A stretch of DNA of 64,000 nt, taken from NCBI GenBank assembly GCA_021018995.1, contig CM037587.1, forward strand, positions 10,065,366 through 10,129,365, written 5' to 3'. How positions within the stretch are numbered: the first letter of the stretch is position 1; every line of letters begins with the position of its first letter. The position numbers and the translations under genes were made by a program. This document shows, piece after piece, positions 33,246 to 43,689 of the stretch. This DNA is from Chloranthus sessilifolius (taxonomy: Eukaryota > Streptophyta > Magnoliopsida > Chloranthales > Chloranthaceae). The notes beneath the pieces are model-generated. The model was not told the DNA's origin, made no database searches, and saw only the letters and a list, made by a program, of their open reading frames with translations.

Positions 33246-35603
33246 AAAGAGTGGAAGAACATGAGGAACACCTTCGTCTCGCACTTCAGGCACTCCGAGA
33301 TCACCAGTTGTATGCTAAACTTAGTAAGTGTGAGTTTTCGTTTAAACAAGTGACCTTCCTTAGCCACGTGGTATCAGCAGGAGTGACCGTCGATCCTTCT
33401 AAGATCGAAGCAGTTAATGAATGGAAAGCACCGACGAGTGTCACCAAAGTTAGGAGTTTCCTCGGATTAGCAGGTTACTACCGTCGCTTTGTTGAAGGAT
33501 TTTCACGCATTGCTCTACCGCTCATCTGCCTCACACGGAAGAATGTTAAATTTGTGTGGACCGATGAATGTGAATCAAGTTTTCTAGAACTGAAGAAGAG
33601 GCTTACTACTGCACCAATCCTCACCCTACCTTCCACTTCCAACACTAGTGAATTGGAAATATTCACAGATGCATCTCGCCAGGGACTTGGTGGTATGCTT
33701 GAACAAAGTAAGAAAGTTGTCGTTTATGGGTCAAGACAACTCAAACCTCATGAAAAGAACTATCCGGTTCATGACTTGGAACTGGCTGCAGTTATCTTCG
33801 CCCTCAAACTATGGCGCACTACCTCTACGGCGAGACGTTCAAGATTTATACGGATCACAAAAGTCTCAAGTACCTTTTCTCACAAAAGGACCTGAATTTG
33901 AGACAACGTAGATGGATGGAATACATGAAAGATTACGACTGCTCTATAAAATACCACCCCGGAAAAGCAAATGTCGTCGCTGATGCACTTAGTAGAAAAT
34001 CTTCGGCACTATTAGCCAGATTAAAAATTTGGAAGCCCTTCAATGAACTCGCCGAAGAAGACATTTACCTCCAAGAGATTGACGATGGTGTATATTTGGC
34101 ACGAATTGTGATGAGTCCGTTCATTTTGGACAAAATCAGGGAAATACAACGTACAGACCCAAAGATCCTCAAAATCATTGAAACCATAGGATCGAAACCC
34201 GATTTCAGCCTAAGGACGGATGGGATGTTACTTTTCAGACAAAGACTGTGCGTACCCAATGACCCTCAAGTGAAAAAGGAGATACTTGATGAAGGTCACA
34301 ATCAGATACTCCGTACATCCAGCAGCGATCTGAAGATGTATCGAAATCGAGAAATTGGTATTGGTGGCGAATATGAAGCGGAAATAGCAATACGTGTCGA
34401 GATGTTTAGTGTGTCAACAAGTCAAGCGAACATCAAAAATTGGCGGACTTATACAACCCTACCCATCCGGAATGGAAGTGGAAAAACATATCTATGGACT
34501 TCATTAGGTCTACCAAAGGCGATGAAGAAGAATGATCTGTCCAGGGTTATCGTTGACAGATTGACCAAGTCAGCTCATTTCTTACCATTCAAGACTACCA
34601 CAGATGGGAACAAACTTGCCGAAACATATTTGAAAGAGATTGTCAAACTACATGGGGTCCCAGTCAGTATTGTCTCTGATCGAGACTCCAAATTTACTTC
34701 AAAATATTGGACAGCCTTCCAAAAAGCTCTGGGTACTCGATTAGATTTTAATCTGCTTTTCACCCACGAACCAGACGGCCGGTGAAAGAGTGAATCAAGT
34801 AGTTGAAGATATGTTACGAGCGTGTATGCTCGACTTTCGAGGGAACTGGGACGATCACCTCCCGCTGATCGAGTTCTCTTACAATAATAGCTACCAGGCA
34901 AGTATAGGAATGTCCCCTTTCGAAGCTTTATATGGCAGAAGTTGCAGAACGCCATTGTGTTGGGACGAAGTTGGAGTTAGGAAGATGCTTGGACCCGAAT
35001 TAGTCCAAACTACGACTGAGAAAGTCAAACTGATACGCGAACGACTTAAGATAGCCCAGGATCGTCAGAGAAAGTACGCCAACCCTCACCGTCGTAATTT
35101 AGAATTCGAGGTAACACATTGAAAATTTTAAACTTTAAATTTCATTGCAATTGTATTCGTGATTAAACACAAAAATTTGTTTAACAGGTTGGCGAACGAG
35201 TATTCATTCGCGTCTCTCCGACTAAGGGAGTCATGCGCTTTGGAAAGCGCGGGAAGCTGAGCCCCAGATATGTAGGGCCTTTCGAGGTCACAAAACGTGT
35301 GGGCGAGGCGGATATAAGTCGTTCTACCACCACAATATACAGGAATCCATGACGTTTTTCATGTCTCAATGCTGAGGAGATACATCTATGACCCATCACA
35401 CATAGTGGAGATCGAACCCGTCGATATAAAGGAGGATCTCACTACCATAGCAAGACCGATCAAGATCCTTGACCACAAAGTTCAAGTCTTCAAAAACAAA
35501 ACTATGAGATTAGTGTTGGTCCAATGGCAACATCACGCCAAAAGAAGCGACCTGGGAAAATGAAGACGACATCAAAGAAAACCATCCTGAGCTTTTTGAA
35601 TAA
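33246..35603 (+). pseudogene. Chromovirus pol: RT thumb, RNase H, integrase, chromodomain
   Basis: The first frame opens inside RT, after the catalytic motif, at [20 protein letters not shown], then [16 protein letters not shown]. RNase H has [15 protein letters not shown] and, after a shift near 33815, [18 protein letters not shown] and [13 protein letters not shown]. The integrase zinc finger and first catalytic region (34270-34510) are scrambled by shifts; the second catalytic Asp region [12 protein letters not shown] and a TFGRS-like EALYGRSCRTPLCW remain. After 35122 a GERVFIRVSPTKG C-terminal domain is followed by a chromodomain (RPIKILDHKVQVFKNK, then a shift to a frame with EATWENEDDIKENHPELF and TAA at 35601). 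A chromodomain targets integration to heterochromatin. It is dead through deletion and shifts. Confidence 0.85.
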
Positions 35604-35629
35604 TCGACGTAATTTTTGGGGCGAAAATA

Positions 35630-35641
35630 TTATAAGGAGAA
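35630..35641 (+). other. Polypurine tract candidate
   Basis: TTATAAGGAGAA lies directly before the TGTAAT start of the palindromic terminal segment and 27 bp after the pol stop, the expected place for the plus-strand primer. Confidence 0.4.
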
Positions 35642-36432
35642 TGTAATTTTTTTGAATTTTATTTAATGGTATTAGATGATATACCACAAAGAAAACCCCT
35701 AATATTTTTTCTTTAAGAAATAACTAAATAATTTTTATAGATCAATATTAGACTCATTCTACTTGTTGTTAATCTGATTACGATATATAATTGATGGAGA
35801 TGATTCGAGAGAATATAAAAGTTATCGTTTGAAGAATTCCGGGTTACGATAAATTTGGAGAGAGAACTTTCTTTACCTGTAAGATTCTCTGATAAGATCG
35901 AAATCAATGGAGATCCGAAAATTATGAAAGATTTTCAAGCCGTATGAATTTTACTTGCGTAGAAAAGGGATTTTATTTAAGAAAGACTTATCGGAAAGTT
36001 AAGTAAATATATATCTAATTAGATATATGTTAACTCTAATTAAGACTTTCTTCCGATAAGATTAAATAAAATAGAGTTTTTCTACGCAGTAGAATCTCAT
36101 ACGATCTTATCAAAGATCTTACAAGAGTTTCTCATCATGAAGCATTTATAGTAAAAAGAATTCTCTCCCAAATTTACAACATATCGTCTCGAATACTCCG
36201 CTTCACTCTTCAAACGGGCATAACTTTTTATATTCTTATCGAAAATCGACAAATTATATATCGTTGGAATCGTATCAACAAGTACTCCGCAATGAGTCTA
36301 ATATTGATATATATATAAAAAATTAGACTATTTCTAAAGTGGGTATATTCCGGTGTGGAGCGTTAGCACCACGCATTGTGTGGTATATCATCTAATACCA
36401 TTAAATAAAATTCAAAAATCTGGGTTATTACA
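35642..36432. repeat. 791-bp imperfect palindrome formed by LTR-like halves
   Basis: The left half (from TGTAATTTTTTTGAATT) and the right half (ending CTGGGTTATTACA) are diverged reverse complements along their length. Matching anchors pair at 35668/36399, 35742/36307, 35941/36103 and 35958/36086, with the centre near 36020. It sits where the 3' LTR of the chromovirus should be, and TTTAA follows at 36433-36437, matching the bases before 30997. It is either two inverted partial LTR copies or a naturally foldback LTR. No coding sequence. Confidence 0.75.
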
Positions 36433-37698
36433 TTTAATCCTCTCGTAAGCATTATATTTTGGCTGAAAGATGTGCTAATGATAGGCTGTTAGGTCGACGG
36501 ACTACTATAATAATTAGAGGAGCTGGTACATGGTAGCCGACCGGTGCATGATATAGATTCTGCATGGACATGATTTGGTACATGTGGCACTATGTTTTTC
36601 ATCAAGTGTTACCATCCGATGCAAAGTAGACACCTGTACATCAATCCTGCCCGAATATTCATAAAAAAATCATCCCTATCATGTGCTTAATAGCGGGACA
36701 GATAGGGATTTTTTTCATAAAATTTTCGGGCACAGTTGATCAAACAGTCATATTGTGTATCATTCACTACAATATAAAGGCTCTTATTAGAGTAGGCATT
36801 ATGTACACGACCCTGAGCATCACTGGTGGTGCCGGGTCAATGTCCCTCCACCATCCCTGGGAGATTCATGGATATTTTTTAGTGTCAAATCAATGAATGG
36901 TCAAAGGCTAGCTTTCACTGAGTTGAGTGTTCATGAATATTCGGAATTACGGATTTGGTTGGACCTCCTGAGGCTTGACTATTTTGGAGGAAAGTGATTG
37001 ACTTGAGCATGTTAACCTTGCAAGGGTGGGTCTCGTGTACCTCATACAAACTGTAATTATTATGTTATAATTGTATTAGTCACCAAAGAATAGGTCATTA
37101 CATTTAATTAATTCTTTTTTGGGTTGTTAATTATAGTTAAATAACTTGAAATACCTCTCTTTACCTATCAAAGCCTACGATGTAACTGAGGTAGAAATTA
37201 ATGGTCGCCCGAGTAGGCTAGTTCCTGAAAGACCCTTCCTCGGTGCTCAAAATTTCTGAATTCGTCAAAGCTTGCACATGCGGGACTTAAAACAATTGCA
37301 TCACCTGCATCAAAATACAGATGATCTGATCAAGATTGAGATCTTAGTGCCAGCATTTAGAATCTAGAATAGAAGATGGGAACTGATTAAATTCAGTATG
37401 ATAAGACAACTAATGGGTCGGGTCAACCCAATAGGTTTTCAAGATCCAACCTGGTACAGGTCAGGTTTAGAAATCTCGACTTGTTGGGTTTACAAATCTC
37501 GGGTCAGCACCAAGCCGACCCGAATCCAACCTGTTTGCAATATCTTTTAAATTATTATAGTTATATGCATATAATAGATATGTGCTACCTGGCCATTGCT
37601 TGATGCAATGAATGTGTGTAAAAAACCAAAGGGTCAGGCTTGTATCCCGTCCAACCCTCCTGGCACCCCGTATGTACGGGATCAACACTGGGAAATGG

Positions 37699-37700
<2 letters not shown>
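36433..37700. other. Noncoding interval
   Basis: No gene is seen. Positions 37380-37530 carry GGTCGGGTCAACCCAA / CCGACCCGAATCCAACC-type motifs, repeated in diverged form after the dinucleotide repeat at 37840-37980, so the (TA) tract is embedded in an old repeat. Confidence 0.35.

Positions 37701-37785
<85 letters not shown>
37701..37785. repeat. (TA)n microsatellite with adjoining (TG/TC) and G-run
   Basis: An 85-bp pure TA repeat is followed by TGTCTGTCTCTCTGTGTGTG and a G-rich stretch with a 14-base or longer G run to about 37829. Such long tracts are highly polymorphic and prone to assembly length error. Confidence 0.95.
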
Positions 37786-37788
<3 letters not shown>

Positions 37789-38434
37789 TGTCTCTCTGTG
37801 TGTGTGGGGGGAGCCGGGGGGGGGGGGGGATGAGCCCGACGGGATTTCTAGATCCGACCTGCTACGAGTCAGGTTCAAGTTTAAAAATCTTGGCCTGTTG
37901 GGTTGGGCTGAAAATCTCGACCTAATAAATAAAAAGGTCAGGTTTGGGTTAGCCCCAAACCAGATCCATTTGCAGTCCCATTGATAGTATACAAAAATTA
38001 GCACTAGATCAGGAAAAAGCCTCTTCAAAAAATTCAAAGGCAGCGAATTGTCTCAAAGGTCACCGTAGTTCATTTTGCATTGGAGAACTTCGTTACCATA
38101 AGAGGGCAACTTATGATTCAAAAACTGGATAAGGTCACAGAAGCGGGGAACAGGGATATATTTGGTGTTTTCCGAAATCCAAACAATGGATACTCACATA
38201 TGTATTCAAGTTATTTGGTAATATTTTTGGGTGTTACATATTTTATAACGGCAGGTTTAGTATTTAAATTAAGTTGGATTCACTTGTAATAAGATGTTTG
38301 TATAGAAATATCATAGCAACTCTCTTGTATGTTATCTACATGTGTGAAATAGCCCTAAGCTAAAAAAGGGTTTTCTTCTCTCTACAACCTTCCAAATATG
38401 AATGAAAACATAAAAATTCAAGGGTTATCAGGAC
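37786..38434. other. Noncoding interval
   Basis: No gene is supported. The 69-codon frame at about 38080-38289 has no recognisable domain and no conserved neighbour. Confidence 0.3.
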
Positions 38435-38713
38435 CATAGTTACCAAGTTGGGGTTCGCCAATAATTTGGCAAGGTTAAAATTAGGAAAAATCCGGAAATA
38501 TTCGAAGAAAAAAAGTAAATAAAAAAGTAAAAGAAGATTAAAAAGTATAAAAAAAGAAAAAAAAATTAACAATCACAATTTATTGAAAAAAATCATGAAT
38601 TATTCGTGAACTTTGCGAATTTCTTAAAAACACATGATTTTTTGATAAATTTGTGATGAATTCGCAAAACTCAAATTTGCAAATTTTTCAAAAATTCGGA
38701 GAAATTGATTATG
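38435..38713. mobile_element. hAT-type MITE, 279 bp, perfect 8-bp target duplication
   Basis: ATCAGGAC flanks the element at 38427-38434 and 38714-38721. The left end reads CATAGTTACC and the reverse complement of the right end reads CATAATCAAT. The interior is AT-rich, with TTCGCCAATAATTTGGCAAGG near the left end, which also occurs diverged in the MITE at 39871. No coding potential. Confidence 0.85.
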
Positions 38714-38721
38714 ATCAGGAC

Positions 38722-39520
38722 TAAGGGAAGGAAATGGAAAGGTGGGTGGGCAGGCAGTTGTCAGGGTCAAAACCCCTTAGAACAGAATGGCAGGAAAAAG
38801 TGGGCTTTAATAGCAGCTCTGAATCGGTAAACAGAACCGACTCGTCATTGGAAGGTGGAGGGATGGTGAGTTGCAGGCCAGTTTTTGGGATGGCGGATAA
38901 AATTATTTCATTTGTGAGGAACAAGGCATGTCGTTTGAAGGTACAGATGGGGCATTAAAAGATCTGATTCACTATATTGAGGATTAAGGGAAACAAGGAG
39001 ATTCGTCACTTCTGGTTTAGGCTTCGGTGTCGTGTGGTTTTATGCATAATTTGTCTCGGAAGTCGGAATGTTAGGGGCACTGTGATTTGAACAAAAGTGC
39101 GACGGTTAAAGCTTTTGTGGCAGGGGGAGGAAACTGGGCACTGTTACTTATCAAGAAACAAAGTGAGACGAGACGGATGTGGCTATAATTAGGACTGTCT
39201 TCGGAGTGAATAGGTAGGAGTGGGCTGTTCTAGATCCTATTGGAACTACTAGAGGGATTTTGGTAGGGTGGAATTCTAAATTGGAAAACTTGGCCAATGA
39301 AAGTAGGGACTTCTCAGTGTTGATTCTGTTCTGTTGTAGAGATGATGGCACCAAATGAGCTTTTATTGAGGTGTATGGTCCGAATGAGGATGCCTGCAGG
39401 GATAATTTTTGGTTCGAGTTGGCTGGCCTTTCTGTTTTCTAGGATGTTCCATGGTGTCTGCGGGGAAATTTCAATTATTAGGTTAAACCAAGAAAAAGCA
39501 GGGAGGAAAGGAATGATAGG
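38722..39520 (+). pseudogene. LINE (L1-type) fragment with AP-endonuclease domain remnant
   Basis: In one frame with stops, 39140-39497 encodes the central and C-terminal part of an apurinic-type endonuclease, the nuclease that nicks target DNA for LINE insertion. It has QETK, then TTRGILVGWNSKLENL, FIEVYGPNEDACRDNFWFEL and PWCLRGNFN. These match the QETK, gGIL..W, VYGP and GDFN landmarks; the last has Asn where GDFN has Asp, so a catalytic/metal residue is lost. The part before 39140 is probably more of the LINE but I cannot name a domain. No RT follows. Confidence 0.7.
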
Positions 39521-39587
39521 TTTCTCTGATAAACTGAAAAAGTACATGTGGATGAAAGGTATACCTTAAGGTATTTAAGAATGAGTA

Positions 39588-40397
39588 GTTAAGAAGATGT
39601 TTGAGGGGTAGCCTCGATAAAAGAGATAGTCAATGAATGTTGTTGAAATGGTATAGGCATGCCCATTGGAGACATGAAATAGCCTTTGTTTAATACAAAG
39701 ACAAGGAAATGAGAGAAGGTGAAGATCAATAAAGCCATGGAGGGAAGTACTGAGAAGCAAGTGAAAGAGAGAATGCCTAAGAGCAAATGAGTGGAGAAAT
39801 AGGACTGAGTGTATAAGAAGATGTTTAGGGGTAGCCACGATAAAAGATAATCAATGAATGTTGTTTGAGACATAGCCACAAAGTCAGGAGTTCACAATAA
39901 ATTGGCAAGGGTCTAAGTCGGGAAAAATCAGTCAAGGTCAGTCAATGCCGAAAAAAATCGGGGAAAATAAAAAAATAAAAAATATATCATAATATATTTC
40001 AAGTTAAAAATAATAATTTTAATGAACAAAACAGGTAAAACCTAAAGATTTTTTTATGAACAAACTGAACAAAATAATGCAACAAAGGTTTTTCTCCTTT
40101 TTAGTATGAGTGAAAAAGAAAATAAAAAAAATTGGACCACATTACAAGCATCGCCAATTAATCGGCCGAGTCGCGACTTGGACAATTTATCGGCGGCACA
40201 AAGTCAGAATGACAACAAGTCACCAACTTGTTCCCATTTTTTGAAAAAGTCGAGACTTTTGTGACAATGGTTTGAGATGATATGGGCATGTCCCTTGGAG
40301 ACTTGAAATATCCCTACTTCAATACAAGGATAAGGACAAGGAGAAAGGGAAGAACAATAGTCTCTTGGGGGGGGGGGGGAAGTACTAAGAAGCAACA
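39588..40397 (+). repeat. About 225-bp tandem duplication, second copy split by a MITE
   Basis: Copy one starts TAAGAAGATGTTTGAGGGGT at about 39591 and includes GGCATGCCCATTGGAGAC. Copy two starts at about 39813, is interrupted by the 399-bp MITE at 39871-40269, resumes at 40270 with GGGCATGTCCCTTGGAGAC and ends at about 40397 in AGTACTAAGAAGCAA where an LTR begins. The GGCATG..CATTGGAGA region may come from the C-terminal part of a LINE ORF2 (weak). Confidence 0.7.
39871..40269. mobile_element. hAT-type MITE, 399 bp, perfect 8-bp target duplication
   Basis: GTTTGAGA flanks the element at 39863-39870 and 40270-40277. Termini are CATAGCCACAAAGTC and, reverse-complemented, CATTGTCACAAAAGTC. 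It shares TTCACAATAAATTGGCAAGG-like sequence with the MITE at 38435, so the two belong to one family. Noncoding. Confidence 0.9.
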
Positions 40398-40407
40398 TTG
40401 GTGGGGA

Positions 40408-41612
40408 CGCCGACGTCATAGATATAGGTTTCGGGCCGCATCGCATGTACCGACGCAAGAAGTAAAGAGGGAACTGTGGTGTATCAACATCATCCGGGAC
40501 GGGAGCCTAGAAGAGCAACAAGGGGATACCTGACTGCACAGAGTCGCTCAAGCGACCCTACCTATCATGGTCAAAATGTCATCCGATACTAATACGTATC
40601 GGACGATACGTATCGGTTTTGGACCTCACTGATACGGTACATTCAAGGTACCGTATCGGTGCCTCTCATACAAAAAACCAAAATTTTGGACGATATATTG
40701 AAATGTATCATCCGATGCCGATACGTATCGGTTTTGGGGTTAGACGATACATATCAGTTTTTCGAGATTTTAACTCATGCTACCTATCACTCGAGTGAGC
40801 TCGAAGGCCAAAACTTTCGGCCATTTGTCGCTCGAGCGAGTCAAGTGACGACAGTTGTCCATTTTGTCCTTCTGTTAGTCTCTCTTATTTTGTCAAATGT
40901 AAGTTACCTTTTAAGGTAATATTGTATTTTTCTATTTCAAGATTTATTCTCATTTATAACTATTATAAAACATCTTTATGTAAGTCATTTTTGGCATTGG
41001 TTGATTTTAATGAAAATGCTATGCATTAAGAGCTTGAGATGAACTTTAATGGAGAGTGAGTCTTCTTCCCAATGTGAATTTGGTGTGAGGCCAAGGGTAT
41101 GATGCTCATGTTATCTTTTATCTTCTCGTTATCTCTTTTCCTATTTTCTTGGTAATTTCTTGCATCAATTTTTCCTTTTTTATTTGATTGTTCAAAATCC
41201 CAAACTCTAGATCTAGAGCAACCTTGATGTCGATCCTTGTAGATCAACTCTGATCTTAACCCGTCGATCCATGACCGTTGTTGGGCTCGAGATTGTCCAA
41301 TTTGCGCCGTTGATTGATTCAATTCAAAAGCCCTAGCGAGGATCTAGTGATTCCACAATGAGCCACGATCGAACACCCTGACCTAGAGGATGCTACAGTT
41401 TTATCTCTAGAATCGCACCTTCCGCAAATCTTAACGGATCTCACGCGCCGGATTAGACCCCAAGCAAACCAAACATGATCACCTAAGAGGAAATCCATGA
41501 AACCCTATGGTATCGTTTTAATTTGGGTTTTATTGCTTAATTAATTAGTTTAATTTTAGCAATCTCGCATCTCATGATTATTCACGTATTTTAGGGTCAT
41601 TGTCCCGCGTCA
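40408..41612 (+). mobile_element. Chromovirus LTR copy A, plus strand, carrying a MITE
   Basis: It is homologous to 42331-43423 and to the minus-strand copy at 44474-45529. The 5' start is mutated (CGCCGACGTC in place of TGTCGACATC) and it ends at GTCCCGCGTCA, 41612. The MITE at 40566-40779 interrupts it. It contains TCGCTCGAGCGA at 40828-40839. It is preceded by GGTGGGGA, a remnant of the polypurine tract seen in the other copies. No gag or primer-binding site follows, so this is an isolated LTR. Confidence 0.85.
40566..40779. mobile_element. hAT-type MITE, 214 bp, related to the 52901 hAT element
   Basis: It is flanked by a perfect 8-bp duplication, CTACCTAT at 40558-40565 and 40780-40787. 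Termini are CATGGTCAAAATGTC and, reverse-complemented, CATGAGTTAAAATCTCG, close to the CATGGGTTAAAATATCG end of the 6.7-kb hAT. The interior is filled with GATACGTATCGG-type subterminal motifs, as at both ends of that element. It is therefore a likely nonautonomous derivative moved by that family's transposase. Confidence 0.9.
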
Positions 41613-42105
41613 AACATGCATGATTTTGGAGTGAGAGAACACCTGAAAAGAAATTAATGGAAAAATATGACTCACACAGCCGACCATAGGTTGGTGATGC
41701 TTCTACTCTTGGGCCTTGTTTGGATAGGGGGAAAAGAAAATAAATTGATGGAAAGGAAATGCGCCAAATTCTCTCGTTTGGAAAAATTACGACACGAGAA
41801 ATAGGCAGAAAATTAAATTGTTTTTTCCACCTTTGCAAATCGCGAAATCCCTAAAAGCAAAAGATTTCATGATTTTCACAGGAAAACCAATCACAGGAAC
41901 TCATGGTAGGCGCTCTCACTTCTTAGAAATTATCTCTCTATCTTTATCTCTCCCAGCACAATCTCCCTTTCTCGGCACTCAACGTCTCTCTCTCTCTCTC
42001 CACATACACGAATCTCTCTCTCTCTCTCTCTCCAATCTCTCTGAGTTTCTCTCTATTCTCAATCCCAATCCAATCCTGCAGCCCAGACCGCTTTCTCCTC
42101 CAAGC
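41613..42105. other. Noncoding interval with TC-rich tract
   Basis: No gene is seen. Positions 41700-41800 resemble a MITE end (GGGCCTTGTTTGGATAGGGGG). Positions 41930-42070 are CT-repeat-rich, with (TC) runs at about 41989-42000 and 42013-42032. Confidence 0.4.
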
Positions 42106-42330
42106 AAGCCGAGAAGAGAGGTATTCGAGAAGATCTTGGATGATCTCGTGGTTTTCACCTATGGCGGAAGGTTTCAGAAATATTTAGTGAAGTGGGTAGG
42201 TAAGACAGAATATAAGACCACATGAGAAAGGAAGACGAGGTCCGCCGCCTAAACCCAAGATACTCGATCGATATCACGACCACACTTCATCGGTGATGAA
42301 GCCCTATTGGTCCGGGGGAATTGGCGGGGA
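42106..42330 (+). pseudogene. Chromodomain C-terminus of a chromovirus pol plus polypurine tract
   Basis: The frame reads REVFEKILDDLVVF, then RFQKYLVKWVGKTEYKTTWE, the aromatic-cage and beta-strand pattern of a chromodomain at the end of integrase. TGG is intact at KWVG. It is followed by degenerate tail sequence and TCCGGGGGAATTGGCGGGGA, a polypurine tract directly before the LTR at 42331. The rest of pol is absent upstream. Confidence 0.7.
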
Positions 42331-43423
42331 TGTCGACATCATGGATACAGGTTTTGGGTCACATCGTGTATACTGACGCAAGAAGCAAAGAGGGAACCAT
42401 GGTGTATCGACATTATCAGGGAGGGGAGCCTAGAAGAGCGACAAGGGGATATATGACTGCTCAGAGTTGCTCGAGCGACCCTACCCATCGCTCGAGCAAG
42501 GTTGAAGACCAAAAATTTCGGTCATTTGTCACTCGAGCAAAAATACATAAGAAAATAGGGCCAAACTTTCAGCTAAACTTCGCTCGATTGGTTGTCGCTC
42601 GAGCGACCCCCTTTAAGATTCCCGCTCAAGTGAGAACCAAACCCGCTCGAGCGAGTCAAGTAATGACAGTTGTCCATTTTGGACTTCTCTTAGTCTTTTT
42701 CTGTGTCAAATGTAAGTTACCTTTTAGGGTAACATTATACTTTTCTATTTTAGAGTTTATTCTGACTTGTAGATACTATAAAACATGTTTATATAAGTCA
42801 TTTTTAGCATTGGTTGATTTTAATAAAAATTATATGCATTGAGAGCTTGAGATGAGCTTTAATGGAGAGTGAGTCTTCTTCCCCATGTGGGTTTGGTATG
42901 AGGCCAAGGGTGTGATGTCCATGTTATCGTTAATCTTCTCTTTATCTCTTTTCATGTTTCCTTGCTAATTTCTTACATTCACTTTCCCCATTTTATTTGA
43001 TTGTTCAAAATCTCAAACCCTAGATCTAAAGCAACCATGATGCCCATCCTTATAGGTCGAATCCGATTTTAAGCAGTCGATCCATGATCGTTGTTGGGCT
43101 CATGATTATCTGATTTACACCGTTGATCGATTTAATTCAAAAGCCCTAGCAAGAATCTAGCGATTTCACATTGAGCCACGATCGAACGCCCGACCTAAAG
43201 GATGGTAGAGTTCTATCTCTAGGATCGCACCTTCCATAAATCTTAACATATATCGCAGGCCAAATTGGACCCCAAGCGAACTAAGCATGGTCATCTAAGC
43301 GGAAATCCATGAAACCCTAAGGTATCGCTTTAATTTGGATTTTATTGCTTAATTAATTAGTTTAATTTCGACAATTCGCATCTCATGATCATTCACGTAT
43401 TTTAGGGTCATTGTTCCACATCA
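42331..43423 (+). mobile_element. Chromovirus LTR copy B, plus strand, 1093 bp
   Basis: It begins TGTCGACATCATGG after a polypurine tract and ends CCACATCA before a primer-binding-site-like sequence, so it has 3'-LTR context on its left and 5'-LTR context on its right. It carries TCGCTCGAGCGA-type palindromes at 42468, 42488, 42595 and 42644. Copy A (40408) and copy C (44474, minus) are homologous. Confidence 0.85.
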
Positions 43424-43441
43424 GTTTTAGTATCAAAGCTT
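43424..43441 (+). other. Primer-binding site, degenerate, initiator-Met tRNA type
   Basis: GTTTTAGTATCAAAGCTT follows the LTR end directly. It resembles the TGGTATCAGAGC site complementary to the 3' end of plant initiator methionine tRNA, used by most chromoviruses, with several substitutions. Confidence 0.5.
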
Positions 43442-43689
43442 AGGTTCTAGGTTAGGGCATATGTGTGTTCATTTGTATGCACATCTTGTGTTTGATAAAA
43501 TTCCTCATTCACTTTTGCTTCATAGATGCTTATTCATTTTAGAACCCATGTTAATGAGTTGTGGTCACCCATGGACACGAGTGAGATTGTCGATGCTCAT
43601 GAGCATCCAAGCTATGATGATCACGATGAATGAGAGGATGAATAACATGAGCAAGCCCAAACGACCATAGGTACCTCTAATGAATGATT

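Noticed and set aside
37585-38037. Frames encoding long Tyr-Ile repeats
   Set aside because: They are translations of the (TA)n microsatellite and have no biological meaning.
42321-42842. 173-codon frame spanning an LTR start
   Set aside because: It lies across the LTR 5' part, is not conserved as protein in the two other LTR copies, and has no domain.
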